Program-made: the position numbers and the translations under genes
The notes under the pieces: generated by a model
What the model was told of the DNA's origin: nothing
Databases searched by the model: none
The model's input: only the letters and a program-made list of their open reading frames with translations
Shown: piece by piece, positions 34,821 through 44,712 of the stretch
Layout: each line of letters begins with the position of its first letter
How positions within the stretch are numbered: position 1 is the stretch's first letter
Assembly: GCF_002355735.1 (NCBI RefSeq)
Contig: NZ_AP014879.1
Span: forward strand, 744,001 to 808,000
DNA from: Sulfuricaulis limicola
GTDB taxonomy: Bacteria; Pseudomonadota; Gammaproteobacteria; Acidiferrobacterales; Sulfurifustaceae
Reading direction: 5' to 3'
DNA length: 64,000 bases

Positions 34821-35702
34821 CTATTGTTTCCTGAAATCAATATCACTGACGATGCCGTCGGTGATCCATTGTTTCATCAGCCCGGCGGCGTGCAGCGCCA
34901 CGTTTTGTGCATCGATCCATTCGCACAGGCCTTCGCAGATCGCGGCAAAATTCTCGCCGGTCATCGCGGCATCGAGCGCCCAGGCCTCGTCCACGGACAG
35001 GGAGCGGAACCAGGTTTTCAGGTCCTGGCGCCAGACGAGCCAGGCCTGCGGATGTTCATGTTCCATCAGGGCGGGCACCTCGGCGACCGCGGGTGTGTCC
35101 CCATGCTGTTTCTTTCCCGCTGATGGCGTGGCGCTGGTTTCGCCCCGGCAGGAAGCGGCGGTTTTTCCGGCATCCAGATTCTGGTTGATGGCCTTCCAGA
35201 GAATGGGCACGTTCCAGCGCAGGTCCAGACGCTGCGCGGAAGGATGAAATTGCAGGCGCATGTCCGGCCAGGCCGAAGCCGGAATCGCCGCCATGTCCTC
35301 GATGCCGATGACCGTGCCGTCCTCCGCGTCAAATGCCTCGGACAGCGCCCACTCCAGCGCCGCCATTTCGGCGAGACTGGATTTTTCGCACCAGGGCTGG
35401 GCGGTGGCGAGAAATTCCGGCAGAAGATGCCCGAACCAGCGGATGGAAAAATGCCGCGAGGGATGGGCAGAGACGTAGGCAATCCCGATGTTTTCGAATT
35501 CGTCTTCGCCAAGCCAGGCGCGCAATACGGGATAGTTCGACGCCAGGGCCTCCAGCAGCCGCAGCCGGTAGGCGTCGTAATAAATGGCGAGGCGCTGTTC
35601 GGCGCTGATTTTGGCGGTGCCGGTGACGCGGCCCAGCATGCGCGCATTACCGTCAAGCAGGAAGGTCTGGAAATCGGCTTGCAGGTCGGCCAGCGCGTTC
35701 AT
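34821..35702 (-). CDS. bufC: DUF2063 (HvfC/BufC-type) partner of MNIO maturase
   Basis: A 293-residue soluble protein from the ATG at 35702. The N-terminal domain (LADLQADFQTFLLDG..., RLAIYYDAYRLRLLEALASNYPVLRAWLGEDEF, then YVSAHPSRHFSIRWFGHLLPEFL) is the DUF2063 signature. These proteins bind the precursor leader and present it to the DUF692 enzyme. The start lies 2 bp from the maturase stop, so the two are translationally coupled. A Gly/Lys/His-containing linker at about 190-215 is less conserved. Confidence 0.9.
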   Translation of the reverse strand: MNALADLQADFQTFLLDGNARMLGRVTGTAKISAEQRLAIYYDAYRLRLLEALASNYPVLRAWLGEDEFENIGIAYVSAHPSRHFSIRWFGHLLPEFLATAQPWCEKSSLAEMAALEWALSEAFDAEDGTVIGIEDMAAIPASAWPDMRLQFHPSAQRLDLRWNVPILWKAINQNLDAGKTAASCRGETSATPSAGKKQHGDTPAVAEVPALMEHEHPQAWLVWRQDLKTWFRSLSVDEAWALDAAMTGENFAAICEGLCEWIDAQNVALHAAGLMKQWITDGIVSDIDFRKQ

Positions 35703-35704
35703 GT

Positions 35705-36568
35705 TCAGGCCGCCGTTACCGCCGTCTGGCGCTGCGAAGTGGCGGCGATCCGTCGGGCGCGGTCCAGCTCGGCCAGCAGTTCCGCCAGCGGCGGAATGTT
35801 GTCGTCGCGTTCGATCATGGTCGAGACGCGCCCGAAACGCCGGACGGCGACCTCGTACAATTCCCACACGGGATCGATCACCGGCTCGTCGTGGGTGTCG
35901 ATGATGTAATCACCGTGGTTGCGGTGCCCGGCGAGATGGAACTGCCAGACCCGATCCGGTGGAATGGCGTTGAGATAGGCATGCGGGTTGAATTCATGGT
36001 TGACGCTGCTGACGTAGATGTTGTTGATGTCGAGCAGGATCAGGCAATCAGCACGCGCGGTGATTTCGCGCAGGAATTCCCATTCGCTCATTTCCGATTC
36101 GGGATAGCTGACGTAACTGGAAACGTTCTCCAGCAATATCCGGCGACCGAGAAAATCCTGCACCTCGACGACACGCGCTGCCACGTGTTTCAAGGCTTCC
36201 TCGGTGTAAGGCAGAGGCAGCAGGTCGTGGGCATTCAGGCCGTGCGCGCCGGTCCAGCACAGGTGATCGGAGATCCAGGCTGGTTCGACACGGTCGGCAA
36301 GCGTCCTCAACTGCTTGAGGTATTCGCGGTCCAGCGGGTCCTGCGTCCCGATCGAAAGCGATACCCCATGCATGACCATGGGGTATCGCTCGCGGATGCG
36401 GTCGAGATAATGCAGTGGTCTTCCGCCCGGGATGAGGTAGTTTTCGGAAATGATCTCGAACCAGTCGACTGCCGGCGCTTCGGTCAGGATGGTTTCGTAA
36501 TGCGTCGGGCGCAGGCCCAGTCCAAAGCCGAGATAAGGGCGTTCAGGAAGATGAGGGCTGCTTGTCAT
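35705..36568 (-). CDS. bufB: MNIO-family (DUF692) bufferin maturase
   Basis: A 287-residue TIM-barrel multinuclear iron oxidase. Typical blocks with metal-ligand His/Asp/Glu/Asn residues are GFGLGLRPTHYE, WFEIISENYL, MHGVSLSIG, ISDHLCWTG, LLENVSSYV, LLDINNIYVS, WQFHLAGH and DTHDEPV. Related enzymes (MbnB, HvfB/BufB) convert cysteines of a precursor to oxazolone/thioamide or thiooxazole groups that bind copper. The ATG at 36568 is preferred over a GTG at 36583, because the GTG lies inside a terminator-like stem. The precursor gene lies directly upstream. Confidence 0.93.
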   Translation of the reverse strand: MTSSPHLPERPYLGFGLGLRPTHYETILTEAPAVDWFEIISENYLIPGGRPLHYLDRIRERYPMVMHGVSLSIGTQDPLDREYLKQLRTLADRVEPAWISDHLCWTGAHGLNAHDLLPLPYTEEALKHVAARVVEVQDFLGRRILLENVSSYVSYPESEMSEWEFLREITARADCLILLDINNIYVSSVNHEFNPHAYLNAIPPDRVWQFHLAGHRNHGDYIIDTHDEPVIDPVWELYEVAVRRFGRVSTMIERDDNIPPLAELLAELDRARRIAATSQRQTAVTAA

Positions 36569-36581
36569 CGGCGGAAAAAAC

Positions 36582-36605
36582 ACCGGGCGCCGCGAGGCAC
36601 CCGGT
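36582..36605 (-). terminator. terminator-like hairpin between precursor and maturase
   Basis: ACCGGG (36582-36587) pairs with CCCGGT (36600-36605) and the inner GCC with GGC, with one C-A bulge. On the minus strand the stem is followed by GTTTTTT. It lies 23 bp after the bufA stop and 14 bp before the bufB ATG. It probably terminates a share of transcripts, giving more precursor than maturase mRNA. Confidence 0.7.
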
Positions 36606-36628
36606 TTTATCTGCGTCAGGATTTCGGC

Positions 36629-36910
36629 TTACTTTTTATGCATCTCGCCCTTCATCTTGGCTTGGGCCGCGTCACACTCCGCCTTGCTCATGTACTGCCA
36701 GCCCTTGCCCTTGCAGCTGTTCTGGCCCTTGCAGGCACTGGAAGCAGTCTGGCAGGCTGACGTGCCCTTGCAGGAATTCACGCCGTTGCAGTGGACCTTG
36801 GCTTCGCCTTCATGCTTGGCAGCGTTGGCGGCAGTGATACCGACGGTGGCGAACAGGCCGGCGGCGGCCGTGGCCAGGGCCAGGCCGGTGAGTTTCTTGG
36901 CATTCATCAT
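36629..36910 (-). CDS. bufA: bufferin-type (BufA1/DUF2282-like) six-cysteine precursor peptide
   Basis: 93 residues from the ATG at 36910 (GGAGA 9 bp upstream; a second ATG is adjacent). A Sec signal peptide ends at about ANA30. The mature part carries six cysteines at 41, 47, 53, 60, 66 and 79, within EGEAKVHCNGVNSCKG, SACQTASSACKG and QNSCKGKGWQYMSKAEC; the NSCKG unit occurs twice. This is the pattern of bufferin precursors, exported peptides whose core cysteines are modified by the MNIO enzyme and then bind copper. It is the first gene of a four-gene minus-strand operon. Modification and metal are inferred from the family. Confidence 0.9.
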   Translation of the reverse strand: MMNAKKLTGLALATAAAGLFATVGITAANAAKHEGEAKVHCNGVNSCKGTSACQTASSACKGQNSCKGKGWQYMSKAECDAAQAKMKGEMHKK

Positions 36911-37208
36911 AAATAATCGTCTCCGTTGTTTAGGGTTTGTTGCGTTCAGTTGATCTCGTTGGGAAGAGGCCTCAGTAGGGCAATGCAGATCAGTGCCTCG
37001 ACCGGGAATCAACCGCACGGTTATGACACAGCTTCCCTGTGCAAGTTCCTGATGCCTTCAGGGCGGGAACAATCTAACAGATGCCGGGGGCAGCCGCCCA
37101 GCCGCCCAGCCGCCGGTCCGGCCAATCGGCCCATACGGGCCTTGATCCACTGCCGGAACCGCGGGGAAGTCGCGGAAATCGGCAGCTGCCGGCATCCCCG
37201 GGCGGAGG

Positions 37209-38885
<1,677 letters not shown>

Positions 38886-38993
38886 GGAGCTACCTGATGT
38901 GGGTCAAAGGCTGCTTATTATAGGGGTGGCGCAAAAGGAGGCAACGGTGCGGCGCGCCCGGATACCGGGCGCGCTGATGATAAAACGCGGAAT

Positions 38994-41231
38994 TCAGCGG
39001 CGGGAATTCGCCCAGTTGGGCGTGCCGGTGTCGGAGGCGAGCGTGGCTTCGTCGGCGAAGGTGTAATCGGTGTGGGCGTCCGCCTGCTGGAAGTAGTTGC
39101 CCTGCACGTAATCGAAGCCGAGGTTCCACAACACCCCGAGATCATCGGCTTTCTCGACGAACTTGGCGATGGTCTGCTTGTTCATGGACTTGGCCAGATC
39201 GATGATGGCCTTGAGCGAGGTGCGGGTCAGCACATCGGTCGACAGGTTGCGGATCAGCGACCCCGATATCTTGAGAAAATCCACCGGCATTTCGCGCAGG
39301 CGATTGAGCGTGCTCAGGTTGTTGCCGAAATTGTCGACCGCGAAGCGGCAGCCGATCCGCTTGACGGCCTGCATGAACATGGCCGCGTCCGACGGGTTCT
39401 CCATGACCGCCGATTCGTCGGCCTCGAGCACCAGATATTTCGGTTTGAGGCGCGCGGCGGTGATCTCCTTCTGGAGCATGGTGAGCAATTCGGGATCGCC
39501 CAGTGATACCGGGCTCAGATTCACGAAGAAGCTGGCCTTGCGGCCGTCACGATGCAGCGCGGCGAGCGATTGCACTGACTGGCGGATGACCCAGTGATCG
39601 ATAGTCGTCAGCAATCCCAGTTGTTCCGCGGCGGGCATGAATTCGCCGGCATGGATCAGTTCGCCATTGCGCCCCGCGAGTCGCAACAGCACTTCGAAAT
39701 ACTCCGCCGGGTCGCCGTGGAGATTGACGGTGGGCTGATAGGCGAGCTGGAAGCCGTCTTTCTCCAGCGCGGTTTTGAGTCGTCCCTCCCAGTCCTGTTC
39801 GGCGTTCATGGACACGGACGGCGCCGGCCGGCGAATTTCGGTCAGGGTGGGAATCGGCGCCAGCGCCGGTACCTCCGCCGCGGCGGGCGCCTCGGTCACT
39901 GGCACCGGTCTGGAAGCCGGGGCTGGTATCGGTACCGGCTCCGGGGCAGGCGCGACCACCACAGGCGCCGGTCGGGACGGCCGGCTGCCCTGGCAGGTCT
40001 GATACGCCTTGTTCAGCACCGCCTGCGCGCTTTCACAGTGTTTGTCGATCACCACCACGCCGATGGTGCCGTCGCAGCGGAAGGTTTTGCCACCCTCGCT
40101 GAAGGTGGTGTCCTTGAGCGAGGCGAGCAGCGCGGCCACGGATTCCTTGATCTGGCTCTCGCTCATATCGTGCAGCAGCGCGGTGAACTCGTCGCCGCTG
40201 AAGCGCGCCAGAATCGTCGAATCACCGAGCTTGTCCCGGAACAGGCGCGCGATCTTGAGCAGCAGGCGGTCGCCGGCGGCGTGGCCGAGGCTGTCGTTGA
40301 TTTCCTTGAGCTCGTTGAGATCGAGATAGAGCAGGGCGCTCTGGCTGCCGTCCTGTTTCGCCTTCTCCAGCGTCCGGGTCAGCTCCTGGGTGAAGTGATG
40401 GCGGTTGAAAAGCCCGGTGAGCGGATCATGCTGGTTCAGGTATTGCAGGCGGTTCTCGACGGCCTTGCGCTTGGACACGTCGATGACGACGCACTGTGTG
40501 CAGTTTTCGCCGTTGAGCACGATCGGCGAAATCGCCAGCTCCGCGTGAAAATGCTGCCCATCCTTTTTTGCCGCCAGGAATTCCTGCGGCTCGGGTGGAT
40601 TCGGCGAGTTGATCTTGCGCAGAAAATCCTTGAAACGCACGTGATCGGATTTGGCGACCAGGTTCATCAGGGGGACGCCTTCGAGTTCGGTCAAATCCTC
40701 GTAGCCGAACATATCGAGGTAGGTCTTGTTGGCGTCGATGTGCATGCCATCCTGGCAGTAACAGATGGCCTCGCGCGAGCCTTCGATGATGGCGCGGTTT
40801 TTGTTCTCCACCTCGTTCAGTGTCAGCGACATCTTCTGGTATTTCCGGCGTTCCTCGGCCACGTGCAGCTCGCGCTCGACGGCGGGCGCGAGACGCGCCG
40901 ACTGGCTTTTCAGCACCACGTCGTGCGCGCCGTTGCGCATGATCTTGACCAGGTCCGGATCGCGGATGTTGCGGGTGACCACGAGGAAGGGTATGTCGAG
41001 ATGCGCGCGCTTCACCAGATCAAGCGCCAGTTGCGCGCCGAAATGCGGGAGCGTGTATTCCGACAGCACCACGTCCCAGGTTCCCTTGTCGAGCGCCGTC
41101 TGCATGGAGGCGAGGTCCTGAACGCGCTGATTCTTGAGCATGAAACCGGCCTTGCGCAGCGAGGCTACGGCCAGCTCGGCGTCATCCGGTGAGTCGTCAA
41201 CGATCAGCAGGCGTAATATCTTTTTTTCCAC
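38994..41231 (-). CDS. FimX-like REC-PAS-GGDEF-EAL protein
   Basis: 745 residues. Residues about 5-125 are a receiver domain with the acidic pair D12 D13 but E58 (VVLSEYTLP) in place of the phosphoacceptor Asp. About 140-255 is a PAS domain. About 262-420 is GGDEF with SGDEF at 345-349. A Pro/Ala-rich linker spans 415-470. About 480-720 is an EAL domain with E513-V514-L515 in place of EAL, and DN at 633-634 instead of DD. The EVL motif, domain order and FVEKADDLGVLWNLGFDYVQGNYF match FimX, a c-di-GMP-binding regulator of type IV pili with little or no phosphodiesterase activity. No pilus gene is nearby. Confidence 0.85.
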   Translation of the reverse strand: MEKKILRLLIVDDSPDDAELAVASLRKAGFMLKNQRVQDLASMQTALDKGTWDVVLSEYTLPHFGAQLALDLVKRAHLDIPFLVVTRNIRDPDLVKIMRNGAHDVVLKSQSARLAPAVERELHVAEERRKYQKMSLTLNEVENKNRAIIEGSREAICYCQDGMHIDANKTYLDMFGYEDLTELEGVPLMNLVAKSDHVRFKDFLRKINSPNPPEPQEFLAAKKDGQHFHAELAISPIVLNGENCTQCVVIDVSKRKAVENRLQYLNQHDPLTGLFNRHHFTQELTRTLEKAKQDGSQSALLYLDLNELKEINDSLGHAAGDRLLLKIARLFRDKLGDSTILARFSGDEFTALLHDMSESQIKESVAALLASLKDTTFSEGGKTFRCDGTIGVVVIDKHCESAQAVLNKAYQTCQGSRPSRPAPVVVAPAPEPVPIPAPASRPVPVTEAPAAAEVPALAPIPTLTEIRRPAPSVSMNAEQDWEGRLKTALEKDGFQLAYQPTVNLHGDPAEYFEVLLRLAGRNGELIHAGEFMPAAEQLGLLTTIDHWVIRQSVQSLAALHRDGRKASFFVNLSPVSLGDPELLTMLQKEITAARLKPKYLVLEADESAVMENPSDAAMFMQAVKRIGCRFAVDNFGNNLSTLNRLREMPVDFLKISGSLIRNLSTDVLTRTSLKAIIDLAKSMNKQTIAKFVEKADDLGVLWNLGFDYVQGNYFQQADAHTDYTFADEATLASDTGTPNWANSRR

Positions 41232-41635
41232 AAATCCCTCTATCTCAAGACTATTTTAGCAAAAACGCCCTGTAAACCCGTTTTCAGGCGGTAAACCACG
41301 GGAAGTGCGGACAGACCGGAATTCAAGTATGGCAGCAAAAATCGTTCCAGAGGGCATTTTCTTGCCTTTGGGTCTGGATGTCCCTCGATCCAGCAGAATA
41401 TGCCATTTATCGAACACGTCACGCTGTCGGATTGTGATCCGGCAAACCCTGTATAGGCTTGCCCTGCGGTGGGGTTGCGCAAGCAATCGCCCTGAAACAG
41501 CGGGTTTTGCCCAGGGACGGGTAAACCACCCGGGGAATGCCGCATGAATGCCGCAATCGCCCTGCAATAGGAAGGCGCGCCCGTGTACCGGCACGCCAAT
41601 CACGTGGAAAGGCGGGAAGCGACAAGGGGCATACC
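41232..41635. other. 404-bp divergent regulatory region
   Basis: This lies between the FimX-like gene (minus) and sat-cysC (plus). It has no convincing gene: several short ORFs on both strands overlap but lack ribosome sites or family features. It contains a GAATGCCGCATGAATGCCGC direct repeat (about 41536-41555) close to the sat start. Promoters for both genes must lie here. I see no riboswitch that I can name. Confidence 0.5.
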
Positions 41636-43495
41636 ATGAGCGGCGCACATCGTTTGGGAGCAGCCAGGGAACTGAATCAACCTTACGGCGGGACACTGGT
41701 CAATCTGCTGGTTGATCCTGGCCGTGCCGCCGAGCTCAAGGCGGCTTCGCGCGATCTGGCCTCGCTCGATCTTTCTCCACGGCAACTCGCCGACCTGGAA
41801 ATGCTGGCGACGGGGGTATTATCGCCGCTGACGTCCTTCATGGGCCAAGCCGATTACGAGGCCGTATGCGCGGGTATGCGCCTCGCCGACGGCCGGCTCT
41901 GGCCGGTGCCGGTGACGCTGGACGTGTCGCTGAAATTCGCCGAAAGCATTGCGCCGGGGCGGCCGATCGCCCTGCGCGACGCCGAGGGCACGCTCATGGC
42001 GGTGCTCACGGTGGCGGAAATCTGGCAACCGGACCGGGGCGCGGAAGCGCAGTGTCTCTATGGCACGCGTTCCTTCACGCACGCGGCGGCTAATCAGCTG
42101 CTCAATGCGGGCGGCGAGGCCTGTGTCACCGGCAAGCTCGAGGTCGTGGAACTGCCGCTGCATCATGACTTCGGTCCGCTGCGCCGGACCCCGGCGGAGG
42201 TGCGCGCGCAACTGGCGCGACGCGGCGCCACGCGCGTGGTCGGCTATCACCCGCGTCATCTCATGCATCGTGCGCACGTGGAATTCACCAAGCGCACCGC
42301 CTACCTGCATGACGCCGTGTTGCTGATCCAGGCAGCCATCGGCCGCCGGGGGCTGAACGACGCCGATCATTTCTCGCGCGTGCGCGCCCTGCGCGCGGCG
42401 CTCGATCATTACTCCGCTCAGGTCGCGCAACTGAATCTGCTGGAGCTGTCACCGCGCCATAGCGGCGCGCGCTCCGCCTTGTGGCATGCGATTCTGCACA
42501 AGAATTTCGGCTGCTCGCATTTCATCGTGGAGCACGATTACGACGACCAGGGTGAGGGCGCCACCGGCGATCCGCTGTATGGGCGGTACCACGCTCTGGA
42601 CTCCGTGACCTGGCATGCGCAGGAGATCGGCATCGAGGTGGTGCCGTTCCGCAATCTGGTGCTGGAAGAAGACCAGCCGGAAAAACTGCTGTCACCGCGC
42701 GGCGCGAGCCGGCGCATGAAAGGCCGGATCCGTGAAACGTCGCATGAACAGCATGCCGAGGTCGCGCACTGGTTTTCCTACCCGACGGTGCTGGAGGAAT
42801 GGCGCAAGACGCTGCGCCATGGTTTCACGCTGTTTTTCACCGGCCTGTCGGGCGCGGGCAAATCCACGCTGGCGCAGGTGCTGTATGCGCGGCTCAAGGA
42901 GCAGGAGGCGCGTCCGGTCACGCTGCTCGACGGCGACATTGTGCGCAAGAATATTTCCTCCGAGCTTGGCTTCTCGCGCGAACACCGCGACATGAACGTG
43001 CTGCGCCAGGGCTACATGGCGAGCCTGATCACGCGTCATGGCGGCATCGCCATCTGCGCGCCCATCGCGCCCTATGCCAACACGCGTGCCCAGGTGCGCG
43101 CCATGGTCGAGGAGGACGGTGATTTCATCGAGATTTACGTGGCCACGCCGCTGACCACCTGCGAGACACGCGACCGCAAGGGTCTGTACGCGCGGGCGCG
43201 CGCCGGCCTGATCAAGCAATTCACCGGCGTGTCCGATCCCTACGAGACGCCGGTCAACCCCGAGATCGTGGTGGATACTTCGCTGCAATCGGCCGGCGAA
43301 GCGGCGGACAAGATCCTGGCGTATCTCACGGCGCAGGGGTATCTGGGCCGCGGGAGCACGATGGAGGCGGAGACGCACAAGATCAAACACGAACCGATCA
43401 CGCTCTGGACGTCGGACGCCGGCAGCTTGCCGCAGACTTTGTCCTCCGGCGACGGCGCGTCGTCTCCCGGTGCCGGGAAGCGGCTCTATAAGTAA
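41636..43495 (+). CDS. sat-cysC: bifunctional sulfate adenylyltransferase/adenylylsulfate kinase
   Basis: 619 residues from the ATG at 41636. Residues about 1-390 form ATP sulfurylase (NLLVDPGRAAELKA, TGVLSPLTSFMGQADYEAVC, the nucleotide-site HPRHLMHRAH). Residues about 400-590 form APS kinase (P-loop FTGLSGAGKSTLAQVL, DGDIVRKN, SELGFSREHRDMN, RDRKGLYARARAG). In sulfur oxidisers Sat can run in the direction APS to sulfate plus ATP; the fused kinase domain instead points to PAPS formation for assimilation. The direction cannot be read from sequence. The last 60 residues are a variable tail. Confidence 0.93.
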   Translation: MSGAHRLGAARELNQPYGGTLVNLLVDPGRAAELKAASRDLASLDLSPRQLADLEMLATGVLSPLTSFMGQADYEAVCAGMRLADGRLWPVPVTLDVSLKFAESIAPGRPIALRDAEGTLMAVLTVAEIWQPDRGAEAQCLYGTRSFTHAAANQLLNAGGEACVTGKLEVVELPLHHDFGPLRRTPAEVRAQLARRGATRVVGYHPRHLMHRAHVEFTKRTAYLHDAVLLIQAAIGRRGLNDADHFSRVRALRAALDHYSAQVAQLNLLELSPRHSGARSALWHAILHKNFGCSHFIVEHDYDDQGEGATGDPLYGRYHALDSVTWHAQEIGIEVVPFRNLVLEEDQPEKLLSPRGASRRMKGRIRETSHEQHAEVAHWFSYPTVLEEWRKTLRHGFTLFFTGLSGAGKSTLAQVLYARLKEQEARPVTLLDGDIVRKNISSELGFSREHRDMNVLRQGYMASLITRHGGIAICAPIAPYANTRAQVRAMVEEDGDFIEIYVATPLTTCETRDRKGLYARARAGLIKQFTGVSDPYETPVNPEIVVDTSLQSAGEAADKILAYLTAQGYLGRGSTMEAETHKIKHEPITLWTSDAGSLPQTLSSGDGASSPGAGKRLYK

Positions 43496-43524
43496 TTAAC
43501 GCCCGCCGTGCGGGTTGAGCGCGG

Positions 43525-44607
43525 CTAGTTCGCGACGCGAGCCGCGCCGGCTGAATGGCCCGCGGCGAGCGGGAAGGCCACGAGATGATCGGCCTGCACG
43601 CGGATGCCGACGAGCTCGCCGATCGCGTGATCGGCGTGACTCGGAAACAACGCCAGCAGCCGGCCGCCGCTGGGCAGGCGCAAGGTATAAAGGATCTCCG
43701 CACCGCGAAAGGCCTTCTGCGCCACCTTGGCCCGGAGCGTACTCTCCGGGTCCGGCACGATGTCATCCGGCCGCAACAGCAGCTCGAGCGGCGCTCCCCG
43801 TCCCCAGTCGTAGGCGCGATCGCCCCTGTGCACGCCGATCTCGGTTTCGATCGTCTCGGGCGTGAGCAGGGTACCGCGCAGGAACACGCCCTGCCCGATG
43901 AAATCGGCGACAAAGCGGTCAGCCGGCTCGTGATACAGGTTGTAGGGCGTGTCCCACTGCAACAGCTTGCCCTCGCGCATAACGCCGACGACATCGCCGA
44001 GCGCGAAGGCTTCGTGCTGGTCATGCGTCACCAGCACGCCGGTGGCGCCGCGCTGCCTGAGAATCTCGCGCACCTCGCCCGAAAGGCGTTCGCGCAGCTC
44101 GACGTCGAGGTTGGAAAACGGCTCGTCGAGCAGGATGAGATCGGGCTGCGGCGCCAGCGCCCGCGCCAGCGCCACGCGCTGCTGCTGTCCGCCGGAGAGC
44201 TCGTGCGGGTAGCGCCCGCCCATGCCGCCGAGACCCACGACCTCGAGCATTTCATCGACGAGTTTTTGCCTGCGGGCGCCGGTGATTCCGCGCAGGCCGA
44301 AGCCGACATTGCCGGCGACGTCGAGGTGCGGAAACAGGGCGTGATCCTGGAACACCATGCCGAGGCGGCGTTTCTCCGGCGGCAGGGTGAAGCCCGGTTG
44401 GGACACGGCGCTGCCATTGATCCAGATGTTGCCCGCGCTCAGGGGGTGAAAACCGGCGATGGCGCGCAACACGGTGGTCTTGCCGCAGCCGCTCGGTCCC
44501 AGCAGGCAGGCGATGCTGCCGGCGGTGACATGCAGCGACAGTCCGTCCACCGCGAGACGGCCGTCGTAGCGGCATACGATGTCATTGAGCGCGAGTATTT
44601 CGTTCAC
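43525..44607 (-). CDS. ABC transporter ATP-binding protein, FbpC/PotA-type
   Basis: A 360-residue ATPase. Walker A LGPSGCGKTTVLRAIAGFHP, signature ELSGGQQQRVALARALAP, Walker B LILLDEPFSNLDVELR and switch VTHDQHEAFAL. The C-terminal third (about 240-355) is a TOBE-like regulatory domain. It resembles ATPases of ferric-iron or polyamine importers. No permease or binding-protein gene is adjacent, so it is an orphan subunit here. It is convergent with sat-cysC (29 bp apart). Confidence 0.87.
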   Translation of the reverse strand: MNEILALNDIVCRYDGRLAVDGLSLHVTAGSIACLLGPSGCGKTTVLRAIAGFHPLSAGNIWINGSAVSQPGFTLPPEKRRLGMVFQDHALFPHLDVAGNVGFGLRGITGARRQKLVDEMLEVVGLGGMGGRYPHELSGGQQQRVALARALAPQPDLILLDEPFSNLDVELRERLSGEVREILRQRGATGVLVTHDQHEAFALGDVVGVMREGKLLQWDTPYNLYHEPADRFVADFIGQGVFLRGTLLTPETIETEIGVHRGDRAYDWGRGAPLELLLRPDDIVPDPESTLRAKVAQKAFRGAEILYTLRLPSGGRLLALFPSHADHAIGELVGIRVQADHLVAFPLAAGHSAGAARVAN

Positions 44608-44621
44608 GGAAAGATTTAATG

Positions 44622-44712
44622 GACAGGATTAACAGGATTTACAGGATTAAAAATAAGACAGTTTTTATGTTTTGTATATCAATAATCCTGTTAATCCTGT
44701 GAATCCTGTCTA
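44622..44712. repeat. ACAGGATT inverted repeat, intact copy
   Basis: Left arm GACAGGATTAACAGGATTTA with CAGGATTA (44622-44649), AT-rich loop, right arm TAATCCTGTTAATCCTGTGA with ATCCTGTC and TA (about 44683-44712). Its right edge holds the complement of the argF stop codon (44710-44712), the same arrangement as at the gnd stop. Confidence 0.85.

Noticed and set aside
36911-37208. ECF-sigma promoter upstream of bufA
   Set aside because: Some bufferin operons are controlled by ECF sigma factors, but I could not find a convincing GGAAC/CGTC pair at correct spacing, and no sigma or anti-sigma gene is adjacent.
41256-41696. 146-codon ORF and overlapping frames in the sat-cysC leader
   Set aside because: They overlap each other and the sat start, have no ribosome site, and resemble no family.
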